Origin: Moorella thermoacetica
GTDB taxonomy: Bacteria > Bacillota > DSM-521 > Neomoorellales > Neomoorellaceae
Direction of reading: 5' to 3'
Length of the DNA stretch: 64,000 bases
Assembly: GCF_001267405.1 (NCBI RefSeq)
Contig: NZ_CP012369.1
Location: forward strand, 2,212,402-2,276,401
The translations under genes and the position numbers were made by a program. This document shows, piece by piece, positions 33,341-43,262 of this stretch. The notes below the pieces were generated by a model. It was not told the DNA's origin. It did no database searches and was given only the letters and a program-made list of their open reading frames with translations. Each line of letters begins with the position of its first letter. The stretch's first letter is position 1.

Positions 33341-35161
33341 CTACTCCACCGTCACGCTCTTGGCCAGGTTTCGGGGTTTGTCGACGTCGCAGCCGCGGGC
33401 GACGGCGGTGTAGTAGGCCAGGAGTTGCAGGGGCACCACCGTCACCGCCGGCGCCAGGATAGATGGTACCGGCGGCAGGTAGAGGACGGCGTCGGCCTCT
33501 TCGGCCACGGCTGTGTTACCCTCCTGGGTGAGGGCCAGGACCCAGGCGCCCCGGGCCTTGACTTCCTTGATGTTGCTGAGCATCTTCTCTAGGAGCTCGG
33601 CCTGGGTGGCCAGGGCGATAACGGGCGTACCCTCTTCGATCAATGCCAGGGTGCCGTGCTTCAGTTCCCCGGCCGCATAAGCCTCGGCGTGCAGGTAGGA
33701 GATCTCCTTTAGCTTCAGGGATCCCTCCAGGGAGACGGGGTAATCCAGGCCGCGGCCGATAAAGAAGGCGTGCTCGTGGGGTGCTATCCGGCCGGCCAGT
33801 TCCTTTATCCGTGGTTCCAGCTTTAAAACTTCTTCCACCTGGCCGGGCAGGTCCTTAAGGCCCCCGGCGATTTCCTGCGCCCAGGGAGCATGGCTCCTTT
33901 TCTCGCCCAGGTGCAGGGCCAGGAGGTACAGCGATGCTACCTGGGTGAGATACGCTTTAGTGGACGCCACGGCAATCTCCGGGCCGGCCCAGGTATAGAT
34001 GACGTGATCGGCTTCCCGGGCTACCGAACTGCCGACGACGTTGGTAATGGCCAGCACCGGTGCCCCGGCTTTTTTAGCCTCCCGCAGGCTGGCCAGGGTG
34101 TCGGCCGTTTCGCCCGATTGGCTGATGACCAGGCCCAGGGTATGCTCGTTGAGGATCGGTTCCCGGTAGCGAAATTCCGAGGCCACGTCGTCTTCCACCG
34201 GCAGGCGCAGGAGCTTCTCCAGGAGATATTTACCCACCATGCCGGCGTAGTGGGCCGTACCGCAGGCAATGATGGCCACTTTTTCCAGGGCCGCCGCTTC
34301 CTCCGGTGTGAAGTTAACTCCTTCCAGGCGTACCCGCCCGTCATCTTGCAGGCGGCCAGCCAGGGTATCCCTTAAGGCCCGCGGCTGCTCGTGGATCTCT
34401 TTCAGCATAAAGTGGGCATAACCGCCCTTTTCCGCCGCCTGGAGGTCCCAGGCCACGTGGAAGACCTCCTTGGACTTGCGGCTGCCGTCGGCGTCGTAAA
34501 CGGTCACTTCCCCGGGGGTGATCCAGGCCACTTCACCGTTCTCCAGGATGTAATTATCCCGGGTATAAGGCAGCAGGGCCGGGATATCGGAGGCCAGGTA
34601 GGTTTCCCCTGCAGCCAGGCCGACGATTAAGGGGCTGTCCTGGCGCGCGCCTACCAGTTCCCGGGGATGATCGGCGCTCATGACAGCCAGGGCGTAGGAG
34701 CCTCGAAGAACGGGCAGCATCTTGAATACCGCCTGGAGGAGATCGCCGGTATAGAACTCTTCCACCAGGTGGGCCAGGACTTCTGTATCGGTTTCGGATA
34801 TAAAGCGATGGCCTTTAGCCGCCAGTTCCTGGCGCAGTTCCTGGTAGTTTTCGATGATCCCGTTATGGACGACGGCAATCCTGCCCGTGCAATCTAGATG
34901 GGGATGGGCGTTGACATCGGACGGCCGGCCATGGGTGGCCCAGCGGGTGTGACCAATCCCCACCCGGGCACCGGCGAGATTGCCATTGAGACGGCTCTTC
35001 AGGACATGTAGCTTGCCCGCGCTCTTTTCGACTACCAATCCTCCACCATTCAATACCGCTATCCCGGCAGAATCATAGCCCCGGTATTCCAGCCTTTCCA
35101 GTCCCTGAACCAATATGGGGACCGCCGGGCGCGGGCCCAGATAACCTACGATACCGCACAT
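33341..35161 (-). CDS. glmS: Glutamine-fructose-6-phosphate aminotransferase GlmS
   Basis: The product has 606 residues from ATG 35161, chosen because the mature enzyme must begin Cys-Gly-Ile-Val-Gly. The N-terminal glutaminase domain has MCGIVGYLG, HTRWATHGRPSDVNAHPH and SETDTEVLAHL. Two SIS isomerase domains follow (IACGTAHYAGMVGKYL, ISQSGETADTLA, FIGRGLDYPVSLEGSLKLKEISY) and the end is PRNLAKSVTVE. It makes glucosamine-6-phosphate for peptidoglycan. The leader carries a glmS ribozyme, so glucosamine-6-phosphate controls the mRNA. glmM is upstream on the same strand. Confidence 0.97.
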   Translation of the reverse strand: MCGIVGYLGPRPAVPILVQGLERLEYRGYDSAGIAVLNGGGLVVEKSAGKLHVLKSRLNGNLAGARVGIGHTRWATHGRPSDVNAHPHLDCTGRIAVVHNGIIENYQELRQELAAKGHRFISETDTEVLAHLVEEFYTGDLLQAVFKMLPVLRGSYALAVMSADHPRELVGARQDSPLIVGLAAGETYLASDIPALLPYTRDNYILENGEVAWITPGEVTVYDADGSRKSKEVFHVAWDLQAAEKGGYAHFMLKEIHEQPRALRDTLAGRLQDDGRVRLEGVNFTPEEAAALEKVAIIACGTAHYAGMVGKYLLEKLLRLPVEDDVASEFRYREPILNEHTLGLVISQSGETADTLASLREAKKAGAPVLAITNVVGSSVAREADHVIYTWAGPEIAVASTKAYLTQVASLYLLALHLGEKRSHAPWAQEIAGGLKDLPGQVEEVLKLEPRIKELAGRIAPHEHAFFIGRGLDYPVSLEGSLKLKEISYLHAEAYAAGELKHGTLALIEEGTPVIALATQAELLEKMLSNIKEVKARGAWVLALTQEGNTAVAEEADAVLYLPPVPSILAPAVTVVPLQLLAYYTAVARGCDVDKPRNLAKSVTVE

Positions 35162-35191
35162 AAAGCTCACTCTCCCTTTATTTTTTAATCA

Positions 35192-35390
35192 GGGAGAGGT
35201 AAAGGGTTACCCGGCGCCCTTTGTCCCCGGGATTGCTCCCGGGTTTTGTAACGCCTTTGTCGGTCGTAACCAAACCGGGGGGCACCCGCCGATGCCTCGA
35301 TTAACCCCCGCCTCGTCAACCAACCAGCACTAACCAGTGGGAACCCATCTGGACAGCGGTCAGTGCTGGCTGGTCCCGGCGCTTGCGTTA
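35192..35390 (-). ncRNA. glmS ribozyme/riboswitch
   Basis: On the minus strand the cleavage context A|GCGCC is at 35383-35378. The conserved core TTGACGAGG, then GGGTTAATCGAGG, then CGGCGGGTGCCCCCCGG follows around 35320-35260, with P3/P4-type stems after it. This closely follows the glmS ribozyme consensus. Glucosamine-6-phosphate acts as cofactor for self-cleavage, which destabilises the mRNA. The 3' boundary strand (35192-35204) can pair with 35401-35413 upstream of the cleavage site and also with the glmS ribosome site at 35170-35176. Confidence 0.93.
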
Positions 35391-35500
35391 GTTTTTACCT
35401 CTTTACCTCTCCCGCTTTGCCTCGGGACGCAACCGGGGTCCTACCAACCCGCGTGGAACACCTCCTTTTGCTATAGTTTTTATGCCATTTCAGGCAGTGC

Positions 35501-35527
35501 CGGGTAAAATTTGTAAGATTTTACCCG
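35501..35527. terminator. Hairpin between glmM and the glmS leader
   Basis: CGGGTAAAAT and ATTTTACCCG enclose 7 bases. It lies 111 bases past the glmM stop. There is no long T-run, so it may be a processing or weak termination hairpin. The rest of 35391-35637 shows no other clear signal. Confidence 0.45.
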
Positions 35528-35637
35528 TGTTAAGTGTAACTTAAACCGGCCAACCCCACACCCTCCCCTTTCCCTTCGTTTCCACTCCGATTTCTGAACA
35601 AATGTGGCAAAAATAATACTTAATGCTACCGGCAGGA

Positions 35638-36972
35638 TCACAACCCGCTGGCAACCCGTTGCAGGCCGGCCATAATGTTCTCCAGCTCTTCCCGGTCCGG
35701 GCCTTCTACCATGAGACGGATAATGGGTTCTGTTCCCGAAGGCCTGACCAGCACCCGGCCCCGGCCTGCCAGTTGCTCCCGGGCCGCCGCCACCGCTGCC
35801 TGCAGGGCAGGGCTGGCCATAGCGGCATCTTTATCCCCCACCCTTACGTTAACCAGAATCTGGGGCAGACGGGGCATGGCGGCCGCCAGTTCCGACAGGG
35901 GCCGCCCGGTGGCGGCCATGACCTGGAGCAGTTGGACGCCGGTAATCAGGCCGTCACCGGTGGTATTATGCTCCAGAAGGATGATATGGCCCGACTGCTC
36001 GCCTCCCAGGACGGCGCCGCTCTTCAGCATCTCCTCCAGGACATACCGGTCGCCTACCCTGGTCTGCTGGACCCTCAGGCCTGCCGCTGTCAGGGCCTGG
36101 TGCAGGCCGTAGTTGCTCATGACAGTAACCACTACCTGGCCGCCGGGCAGGCCACCCTGCTCCTGGCGGTAAAGGGCCAGGATAGTCATGATTACATCCC
36201 CATCTACAACCTGGCCTTTCTCGTCAACGGCAATTACCCGGTCGGCATCGCCGTCGAAGGCCAGCCCCACGGCGGCTCCCCGGGCGACGACTTCCGCCTG
36301 GAGGCTCTCCGGGTGGGTGGAGCCACACCTGACGTTTATATTAGTACCATCCGGTACATTATGCAAGAGGGAAACCTCTGCTCCCAAACGCTGGAAGATT
36401 GCCGGTGCCACCCTGCAGGCGGCACCGTTGGCGCAATCGAGGACGACCTGCATCCCCGCCAGGCCGCGGCCGGCCGTACTGCAGACATGGGCGATGTAGC
36501 GTTCCGGCGCCTCGGTTACTTCCTTAACCCTTCCCAGATCAACCCCCACCGGCCGCGGCAGGTTATCCTCCGGAGCCAATACCAGCCTCTCGATCTCTTC
36601 CTCCACCGGGTCCGGTAGTTTATAACCGCTGGCGCTGAAGAATTTAATCCCGTTATCGGCCACCGGGTTATGGGACGCCGAGATAACCACCCCGGCATCG
36701 GCCCCCAGGTCCCGGGTCAGCCAGGCCACCGCCGGGGTAGGGATAATGCCCACTTTCAACACCTGGCCACCAACGGAGCAAATACCGGCTACCAGGGCCG
36801 CCTCCAGCATGTCGCCGGAGATGCGGGTATCGCGGCCCACCACCACCCGGACCCGATCGCCCTTCCCGGCCAGGACGGCGGCGCCAGCCCGGCCCAGGCG
36901 AAAGGCCAGTTCCGGCGGGAGGCCCTGATTGGCCACGCCCCGTACCCCGTCGGTGCCGAATAATTTACCCAT
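35638..36972 (-). CDS. glmM: Phosphoglucosamine mutase GlmM
   Basis: The product has 444 residues. The hallmarks are FGTDGVRG at the start, the active phosphoserine loop [18 protein letters not shown] near 100, metal loop [12 protein letters not shown] near 240, and the sugar and phosphate-binding ends GGEQSGH and [15 protein letters not shown]. It converts glucosamine-6-phosphate to glucosamine-1-phosphate. It follows cdaA and cdaR on the same strand, the conserved cdaA-cdaR-glmM order in Firmicutes, where GlmM also regulates CdaA. Confidence 0.97.
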   Translation of the reverse strand: MGKLFGTDGVRGVANQGLPPELAFRLGRAGAAVLAGKGDRVRVVVGRDTRISGDMLEAALVAGICSVGGQVLKVGIIPTPAVAWLTRDLGADAGVVISASHNPVADNGIKFFSASGYKLPDPVEEEIERLVLAPEDNLPRPVGVDLGRVKEVTEAPERYIAHVCSTAGRGLAGMQVVLDCANGAACRVAPAIFQRLGAEVSLLHNVPDGTNINVRCGSTHPESLQAEVVARGAAVGLAFDGDADRVIAVDEKGQVVDGDVIMTILALYRQEQGGLPGGQVVVTVMSNYGLHQALTAAGLRVQQTRVGDRYVLEEMLKSGAVLGGEQSGHIILLEHNTTGDGLITGVQLLQVMAATGRPLSELAAAMPRLPQILVNVRVGDKDAAMASPALQAAVAAAREQLAGRGRVLVRPSGTEPIIRLMVEGPDREELENIMAGLQRVASGL

Positions 36973-37107
36973 AATATTCCACCCTTTAATTTCGTACTAT
37001 AATTATATGGTTGCAACCGGAAGGTTGCTACTTGGGGGAGCCCCCATGGGAGCTAACCCCTTATGTTTATTCAAAGGGTTGTTGTGGCTTAAACTACTTT
37101 TTTGTAC

Positions 37108-38058
37108 TCAAGGCCCACTCCCGGCAGCGCCGGCAACGGCCGGACCGATCTCCACGACCACCCGCACCCGGGGGAAACTGCTGAGCTGGACCCCCGACGG
37201 TATCTCCAGGTTGGTTTCAACCGTTACATTTTTCTTGGCCCCGGCGATATTTATGGGGGCCGTATTGAGGTAGTCCAGAGCTGCCAGCTGGCTGTAAGGG
37301 GCGAAGGCCTCAACCACCTCGGGCTGTAAAATCACCCGCTGGATAGCGTAGCCCTTCGCCGGTTCCCCCGTCAGGCGCGGTCGTACCGGCAGCATTTTGC
37401 TGGGCATGTCCTGGACGACAGGTATAAAGGTCTCCACTGTATCCGGGTTTACCGTCAGCCAGGTCTGCATAGGGCGTCCCTCGCGGTCGGCAATCTTTAC
37501 CGGGAGCTGGGCCAGGAAGTTGCCGCTGGCCTGGTCAATTTTGGCCTCTACATAGACCCGGCCGATCTCCTTGAGGGCGGCGGCCGGGCCGGAGATGATG
37601 ACCTGGGAGGGCTTCAGGACCGGCTCCAGGGCACGGTAGCCGCTGGCCGGGGAACCCAGGAGGCTCACCTGAACCGGCAGCTGGATATCCTCGATCTTTT
37701 CCACCCTGATGGTTACCTGGGCTGGATTAACGTGGATAACGTTTATCCCTTCAGGTACGTCAACCCGCACCGGCAGGACGTTGTCACCTACTTTAGCATC
37801 CCGCAGGTCGGCATAGGCATGGACATCCCGGGGGAGAAGATTGGCCACGGCAGCCTTGCGACCCTCTACCCGGACCTGCACTTCCGCCGGGCGGTCGGCT
37901 ACAACCAGGCCGCTGCTCAGATTTTCCGTTTCCAGGGGGACCCTAACCACCGTTTCCCCGGTAGGGTTTTGTTCGCCGGTTACATACATCCAGAGTATAA
38001 TAGCCAGAATGACGGCCATCAAGCGGTAACCCCAGTTCTGGCGGAAATGCTCCAGCAT
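37108..38058 (-). CDS. cdaR: CdaR, YbbR-domain regulator of diadenylate cyclase
   Basis: The product has 316 residues. It has one N-terminal membrane helix (RLMAVILAIILWMYV) and about three extracytoplasmic YbbR repeats (for example ENLSSGLVVADRPAEVQVRV and VIISGPAAALKEIGRVYVEA). It starts 1 base past the cdaA stop. CdaR modulates CdaA from the outer face of the membrane. About 135 bases without a gene lie between it and glmM. Confidence 0.93.
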   Translation of the reverse strand: MLEHFRQNWGYRLMAVILAIILWMYVTGEQNPTGETVVRVPLETENLSSGLVVADRPAEVQVRVEGRKAAVANLLPRDVHAYADLRDAKVGDNVLPVRVDVPEGINVIHVNPAQVTIRVEKIEDIQLPVQVSLLGSPASGYRALEPVLKPSQVIISGPAAALKEIGRVYVEAKIDQASGNFLAQLPVKIADREGRPMQTWLTVNPDTVETFIPVVQDMPSKMLPVRPRLTGEPAKGYAIQRVILQPEVVEAFAPYSQLAALDYLNTAPINIAGAKKNVTVETNLEIPSGVQLSSFPRVRVVVEIGPAVAGAAGSGP

Positions 38059-38059
38059 C

Positions 38060-38893
38060 TTAAGACCTCCAGGGCCAGAGGAAGGTAGTATGGTTGTCCT
38101 GCGGCAACATCAAGTTCTGCAGGAGTTCCCGCAGGTTCTTTTCATCCAGGAAGCGGGTAAGCTTGCCCCCTTCGGCCACGGAAATAACCCCCGTTTCCTC
38201 CGAAACGATTAGGACCACGGCATCAGAAATCTCGCTGATGCCCAGGGCGGCCCGGTGCCTGGTACCAAGTTGTTTACTTAAATAGGGGCTCTCAGAGAGG
38301 GGCAAAAAACAACCGGCTGCCACTACCCGGTCGCCCCGGATAATGGCCGCGCCGTCGTGGAAAGGAGTCAGGGGAACAAAGATGTTGATGAGGAGTTCGG
38401 CCGAAACAACCCCGTCGACCCGGATACCAGTTTCGATATAATCATTGAGGCCCGTTTCCCGTTCCACTACCACCAGGGCTCCCGTTCGATTCTTGGCCAG
38501 GACCTGCATGGCCCGGACCAGTTCATTAATCAGTTTCTCCATATCCTCGGCTCCCAGGGTCGTCAACGGGCGGGCAAAAAACTTGCCCCGGCCAAGCTGT
38601 TCCAGGGCCCGCCGCAACTCCGGCTGGAAAACCACCGGCAGAGCCACGACAATCACCAGGCGCAACTGGCTCAAAAGCCAGTTAATAGTCGTCAGGTGCA
38701 GGCGTTCGGCAATGACCGAGGCGACCACCAGCACTACCAGACCCTTGATTAACTGGACAGCCCTGGTTCCCTTGATCAGCATCATAAATTTATAGATAAC
38801 GAAGGCTACGACGCTGATATCCAGGGCCACCAGCAGGAGGTCGCTAAAGTTTAGAGATAGCAAGTAGCGCCAGAGTGCCGCCAAACCAGTCAC
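38060..38893 (-). CDS. cdaA: Diadenylate cyclase CdaA
   Basis: The product has 277 residues. Three membrane helices occupy residues 1-75. The DAC domain has the catalytic DGAAIIRGDRVVAAGCFLPLS and GTRHRAALGISE motifs (DGA and RHR). It joins two ATP into c-di-AMP, which controls osmolyte and potassium balance. The start is GTG 38893. It forms an operon with cdaR and glmM and is divergent from the DUF881 genes. Confidence 0.95.
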   Translation of the reverse strand: MTGLAALWRYLLSLNFSDLLLVALDISVVAFVIYKFMMLIKGTRAVQLIKGLVVLVVASVIAERLHLTTINWLLSQLRLVIVVALPVVFQPELRRALEQLGRGKFFARPLTTLGAEDMEKLINELVRAMQVLAKNRTGALVVVERETGLNDYIETGIRVDGVVSAELLINIFVPLTPFHDGAAIIRGDRVVAAGCFLPLSESPYLSKQLGTRHRAALGISEISDAVVLIVSEETGVISVAEGGKLTRFLDEKNLRELLQNLMLPQDNHTTFLWPWRS

Positions 38894-38995
38894 CCCACTT
38901 TATACCCCGGCGTTTTTATTATATGAAGGTCCGGTCACTTCATTCGACAGGCAGGCCGGGAATCCCTTCTTTCCCCGGCTACCCGTTTTTACTAG

Positions 38996-39024
38996 TTGTC
39001 AGGGGACGAGTATTCAGATAAAAT
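38996..39024 (+). promoter_or_regulatory. Promoter of the DUF881 pair
   Basis: TTGTCA (38996-39001) and TAAAAT (39019-39024) are separated by 17 bases. AGGAGG and a GTG at 39051 follow. Confidence 0.65.
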
Positions 39025-39050
39025 AGCAGTTAAAGAAGGAGGTGCCATCT

Positions 39051-39785
39051 GTGCGCCGGATTTACCTTTCCCTCTTGATAATAAGTATCTTTTCCGGGCT
39101 CCTGGTAGCCTGGCAATGGCGTTCCCACCTGGCTACCGCCGCCCAGACCAACCAGGACCCCGGTCTTATTGATATTATTCATGCCCTGGAAAAGGAAGAC
39201 GCTTCCCTGGAAAACAGTATCGCTGACCTGCGCCAGCAAATCGACGCCTTGCAGAAGAAACATTCCCAGGGGGCCGGCCGCCTGACTGAAACCCAGAAGG
39301 AGATCGACAGCCTGCGATTAACAGCGGGCCTAGTCGCTGTCACGGGACCGGGGATTACCGTCACCCTGGACGACAACAGTGCCGGAGCAGAGGCCGCCCA
39401 GAAGTCCTCGCCGGCCACCTATAAGCCAGACGATTACATCATTCATGATAAGAATGTCCTCTACATGGTCAACGAGCTAAAAGCCGCCGGTGCAGAAGCC
39501 ATTGCCGTCAACGGCCAGCGCATCGTAGCTAATTCGGATATCCGTTGCGTAGGTACGGTTATCATGGTCAATTCCACCCGTCTGGCACCGCCCTACATCA
39601 TCCAGGCCATAGGGAACCCCGATAAACTGGAGGCTGCCGCCCTGCGGTCGGAGGAGTTTGTCTTTCTGAAGAGCCGCGATTTTCCCGTCAAAGTCGGTAA
39701 GAATGACAGCCTGACCCTGCCGGCCTATAATGGCGGTTTTCCCCTCGATCACGTCCGGCCCCTGCCAACAGGAGGTCAGCAATGA
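39051..39785 (+). CDS. DUF881 membrane-anchored protein, copy 1
   Basis: The product has 244 residues from GTG 39051 (AGGAGG 8 bases upstream). It has an N-terminal membrane helix (IYLSLLIISIFSGLLVAW), a coiled coil (LENSIADLRQQIDALQKKHS) and the DUF881 domain: GLVAVTGPGITVTLDD, VLYMVNELKAAGAEAIAVNG and PPYIIQAIGNPDKLEAAA. DUF881 proteins occur near division and sporulation genes in Firmicutes, but the function is not defined. It overlaps the next gene by 4 bases. Confidence 0.9.
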   Translation: MRRIYLSLLIISIFSGLLVAWQWRSHLATAAQTNQDPGLIDIIHALEKEDASLENSIADLRQQIDALQKKHSQGAGRLTETQKEIDSLRLTAGLVAVTGPGITVTLDDNSAGAEAAQKSSPATYKPDDYIIHDKNVLYMVNELKAAGAEAIAVNGQRIVANSDIRCVGTVIMVNSTRLAPPYIIQAIGNPDKLEAAALRSEEFVFLKSRDFPVKVGKNDSLTLPAYNGGFPLDHVRPLPTGGQQ

Positions 39786-40510
39786 TGCTTAAATTTAAAA
39801 ACTGGCCCCTCTCCCTGGCGGTCGTTTTCCTGGTTTTGGGTCTCCTCCTGTCGTTACAATTTCGAACCCAGAGGCTCCTGGCAAGTTCCCTGGAAGCCCA
39901 GAAAACCACCGACCTGATAACCATGTGGAAAAACTTAAGCACCAAACGAAACCAGCTCCAGGGGGAGATCGCCCAGCTGCAACAACAACTCTTTACCTTA
40001 GAGACAAATTCCAGCCAGAGCAGCGAAACCGAAACCTCCATGGAGAAGGAGCTGGCCCGCCTGCAAATGAATACCGGCCTGGCGGCCGTCAAAGGCCCCG
40101 GGATAACGGTAACAATTACCGGGGACGCGCCCCTGCTTTACTACGACCTGGTGGACCTGGTCAATGAGCTCTGGGCTTCCGGGGCCGAGGCCATCGCCGT
40201 CAACGACCACCGTATCAGCGCCTATACTACCATCAGCGACCAGCAGGATGGCCCCCGCAATTATATTACCATTGACGGCCAGAGGCTTCTCTATCCCATT
40301 GTCATCAAAGCCATCGGCGATCCCCAGACCCTGGATAAGGGCCTGACCTTTACCGGCGGCCTCATTGATAACCTCAATAACCTCTATAAAATCTACCCCA
40401 TCATAAAAAAGGAGCAGGATTTGCAGTTGCCGGCAACCTCCCTGCCCTCCTGGCATTACGCCAAACCCGCCCCGCCTTCTGCTCCCGCCGGAGATCAAAA
40501 CGGAAAGTAA
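39782..40510 (+). CDS. DUF881 membrane-anchored protein, copy 2
   Basis: The product has 242 residues and is a paralogue of the preceding gene with the same layout: membrane helix (LSLAVVFLVLGLLLSLQF), coiled coil (NQLQGEIAQLQQQLFTLE) and DUF881 core (GLAAVKGPGITVTITGD, LVDLVNELWASGAEAIAVND, LYPIVIKAIGDPQTLDKG). It probably arose by tandem duplication and may form a heteromer with copy 1. Confidence 0.9.
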   Translation: MMLKFKNWPLSLAVVFLVLGLLLSLQFRTQRLLASSLEAQKTTDLITMWKNLSTKRNQLQGEIAQLQQQLFTLETNSSQSSETETSMEKELARLQMNTGLAAVKGPGITVTITGDAPLLYYDLVDLVNELWASGAEAIAVNDHRISAYTTISDQQDGPRNYITIDGQRLLYPIVIKAIGDPQTLDKGLTFTGGLIDNLNNLYKIYPIIKKEQDLQLPATSLPSWHYAKPAPPSAPAGDQNGK

Positions 40511-40527
40511 CCCCCCTTGCCAGTAAC

Positions 40528-40567
40528 GAAGCCAGGCCGCACTGGTGCCTGGCTTCGACTTTATTTT
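40528..40567 (+). terminator. Intrinsic terminator after the DUF881 pair
   Basis: GAAGCCAGGC and GCCTGGCTTC enclose 9 bases and are followed by GACTTTATTTTT. It also separates the convergent cimA gene. Confidence 0.85.
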
Positions 40568-40582
40568 TGAAGGCCGCTTTAG

Positions 40583-42184
40583 CTAATAAGGTTCACAGGG
40601 GGCTGCCGCCCGCTTATTTAACTCCTGCTGTTGTTTAAGGAGGGCGTACTCCATACTGTCCAGAAGGGCCTCCCAGCTGGCTTCGATAATATTGGTGGAG
40701 ACGCCGACAGTATTCCAGGAATTGCTGCCGTCCCGGGATTCAATGAGTACCCTGACGCGGGCGCTGGTGGCATCCTTTTCATCAAGGACGCGTACTTTGT
40801 AGTCAGTCAGGCGCATGTGCCGAATAGCCGGGAAGACTTCTTCCAGGGCTTTCCGCAGGGCGTTATCCATGGCGTTTACAGGGCCGTTGCCTTCGGCGGC
40901 CGTATGGACCACCTGGTCGCCCACCCGCAGCTTGACTATGGCTTCCGATATGGCCTCCTGCCCGGCCCTCTTTTCTACCAGGGCTTTGACATACTCGACT
41001 TCAAACTGCTGCCGGTATTCGCCCGTCGTCTTCCGCAGGAAAAGCTCCAGGGAGGCATCGGCTCCCTCGAACTGGTAGCCCTGGCGTTCCAGTTCCTTGA
41101 TTCCCTCTATGATGCCTCGTTCCCGCTCCGGGTTCAACTCCAGCCCCATCTCCTCCGCTTTGCACCGCAGGTTGCTGGCCCCGGCCTGGTCCGACATTAA
41201 CACCCGCCGCTCGTTGCCTACCTGCTGGGGCCGGATATGCTCGTAGGTATCCGGTGCCTTCAAAACGGCGCTGACGTGGATGCCGCCTTTATGGGCAAAG
41301 GCGCTATAGCCGACAAAGGGCTGGTTGCCGGCAGGGACGACGTTGGCAATCTCGCTGACATAACGGGAGACTTCCGTGAGAAAGGCCAGTTGTCCCGGCG
41401 GCAGGCACTGGTAGCCCATCTTGAGTTCCAGGTTGGGCATTACCGAGCACAGGTCGGCGTTGCCGCAGCGCTCGCCAAAGCCGTTGATGGTCCCCTGGAC
41501 CTGGCGGCACCCGGCGGTCACCGCCGCCAGGGTGTTGGCCACGGCCAGGTCGCCGTCGTTATGGGCGTGAATACCCACCGGCACCTGGATCTCCTGGCGT
41601 ACCCTGGCTACCGCCTCCTCAATCTCCCATGGCAGGCAACCGCCATTGGTGTCACACAAGACAATCCAGCTGGCCCCGGCCTTTGCCGCCGCCTTCAGGG
41701 TTTCCAGGGCATAATCCGGGTTGGCCTTGAAGCCGTCAAAAAAGTGTTCGGCGTCATAGATTACTTCCAGGCCCTGGTCCACCAGGAAGGCCACGCTGTC
41801 GCCGATCATGGCCAGGTTTTCGGCCAGGGTGGTCCCCAGGGCCGCCGTGACATGAAGATCCCATGATTTGCCAAAAATAGTGGCCACCTTTACTCCGGCC
41901 CGCTTGATGGCCAGCAGGTTGGCGTCCTCGGCGGCGGCCTGGCCGGGCTTGCGGGTACGGCCGAAGGCCACCAGCCTGGCCTGGCGCCAGATGACCTCCC
42001 GTGCCCGGAGGAAAAACTCCATATCCTTGGGATTGGCCCAGGGCCAGCCACCCTCGATATAATCTACGCCCAGCCGGTCCAGGCGGGAGGCAATCTTTAG
42101 TTTATCCTCTACCGACAGGCTGATACCCTCGCCCTGGCTGCCGTCCCGGAGGGTGGTATCGTAGATAAGGATCTTCTCGGCCAT
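40583..42184 (-). CDS. cimA: (R)-citramalate synthase CimA
   Basis: The product has 533 residues from ATG 42184, with a GAGGGATAAG ribosome site. The DRE-TIM core is YDTTLRDGSQGEGISLSVEDK, IEGGWPWANPKD, GIHAHNDGDLAVAN and NGFGERCGNADL. A LeuA-dimer-type regulatory domain is at the C-terminus (HMRLTDYKVRVLDEKDATSA). GGWPWANPKD and the TIFGKSWDLHV stretch mark CimA rather than LeuA. It condenses pyruvate with acetyl-CoA, so isoleucine is made without threonine deaminase. leuB lies 4 bases upstream. LeuBCD can process the citramalate branch as well. Confidence 0.93.
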   Translation of the reverse strand: MAEKILIYDTTLRDGSQGEGISLSVEDKLKIASRLDRLGVDYIEGGWPWANPKDMEFFLRAREVIWRQARLVAFGRTRKPGQAAAEDANLLAIKRAGVKVATIFGKSWDLHVTAALGTTLAENLAMIGDSVAFLVDQGLEVIYDAEHFFDGFKANPDYALETLKAAAKAGASWIVLCDTNGGCLPWEIEEAVARVRQEIQVPVGIHAHNDGDLAVANTLAAVTAGCRQVQGTINGFGERCGNADLCSVMPNLELKMGYQCLPPGQLAFLTEVSRYVSEIANVVPAGNQPFVGYSAFAHKGGIHVSAVLKAPDTYEHIRPQQVGNERRVLMSDQAGASNLRCKAEEMGLELNPERERGIIEGIKELERQGYQFEGADASLELFLRKTTGEYRQQFEVEYVKALVEKRAGQEAISEAIVKLRVGDQVVHTAAEGNGPVNAMDNALRKALEEVFPAIRHMRLTDYKVRVLDEKDATSARVRVLIESRDGSNSWNTVGVSTNIIEASWEALLDSMEYALLKQQQELNKRAAAPCEPY

Positions 42185-42188
42185 TCTC

Positions 42189-43262
42189 TTATCCCTCTTC
42201 CAGCTCCCGCCGGACGAGTTGCCCCATTTCGGCGGTACCAACCAGTTGGGTCCCCGGGACATAGAGGTCCGGGGTCCGGTAGCCCTTGGCCAGGACCCTG
42301 CCTACTGCCGCCTCAATGGCTGCCGCCGCCTGGTCCATTTTAAAGGAGTACTTCAGCATCATGGCTGCCGAAAGGATGGTCGCCAGGGGATTGGCTTTCT
42401 GCTGGCCGGCAATGTCCGGTGCCGAGCCGTGGCAGGGTTCATAGAGGGCCACGGCACCGCCGATGCTGGCCGAGGGCAACATGCCAATGGAACCCGTCAG
42501 GACGGAAGCCTGATCACTCAGGATATCGCCAAAGGTATTCTCGGTCACAATTACGTCAAACTGGGCCGGGCGGCGCACCAGCTGCATGGCGCAGTTGTCG
42601 ACATACATGTGCTCCACCGTTACCTCGGGGAACTCGCCTTTGATATCCTCCACCGTATCCCGCCACAGGCGCGAGGTGGTGAGGACGTTGGCCTTGTCGA
42701 CGCTGGTCAGGTGGCAGCGCCGCTGGCGGGCTATGGTAAAGGCCAGCCGGACGATGCGTTCAATCTCCGCCCTTGTGTAATACATGGTATCATAGGCCAT
42801 TTCCCCCTCGGCGGTCTGCTCTCGTTTCTTGGCGCCGAAGTAAAGCCCCCCCGTCAGTTCCCGGACGATAATCAGGTCGGTGCCGGTGACTATTTCCTTC
42901 TTCAGGGGCGAGGCCTCCACCAGGGAATCATAGAGAAAAGCCGGGCGCAGGTTGGCATAGAGGCCCAGTTCTTTACGCAGGGGCAGCAGGGCTGCCGTCT
43001 CCGGGCGCTCTGCCGGGGGCAGGGTATCCCATTTCGGACCGCCTACCGCCCCCAGGAGCACGGCATCGCTCTGGCGGCAGAGCTCCAGGGTCTCCGGCGG
43101 CAGGGCTATCCCCCGGGCATCGATGGCAGCGCCGCCTACCAGCGCTTCGGTAAACTGGAATTCAATACCCACCCGGCGGCTGACTGCCTCCAGGACCTTG
43201 ACGGCCTCGGGGACGATCTCCGGGCCGATACCATCCCCGGGCAGAACGGCGATTTTATACAC
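42189..43262 (-). CDS. leuB: 3-isopropylmalate dehydrogenase LeuB
   Basis: The product has 357 residues. It has [31 protein letters not shown], and the substrate and metal sites YVDNCAMQL and [31 protein letters not shown]+-dependent oxidation and decarboxylation of 3-isopropylmalate. The GTG start overlaps leuD by 8 bases. Full length. Confidence 0.96.
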   Translation of the reverse strand: MYKIAVLPGDGIGPEIVPEAVKVLEAVSRRVGIEFQFTEALVGGAAIDARGIALPPETLELCRQSDAVLLGAVGGPKWDTLPPAERPETAALLPLRKELGLYANLRPAFLYDSLVEASPLKKEIVTGTDLIIVRELTGGLYFGAKKREQTAEGEMAYDTMYYTRAEIERIVRLAFTIARQRRCHLTSVDKANVLTTSRLWRDTVEDIKGEFPEVTVEHMYVDNCAMQLVRRPAQFDVIVTENTFGDILSDQASVLTGSIGMLPSASIGGAVALYEPCHGSAPDIAGQQKANPLATILSAAMMLKYSFKMDQAAAAIEAAVGRVLAKGYRTPDLYVPGTQLVGTAEMGQLVRRELEEG

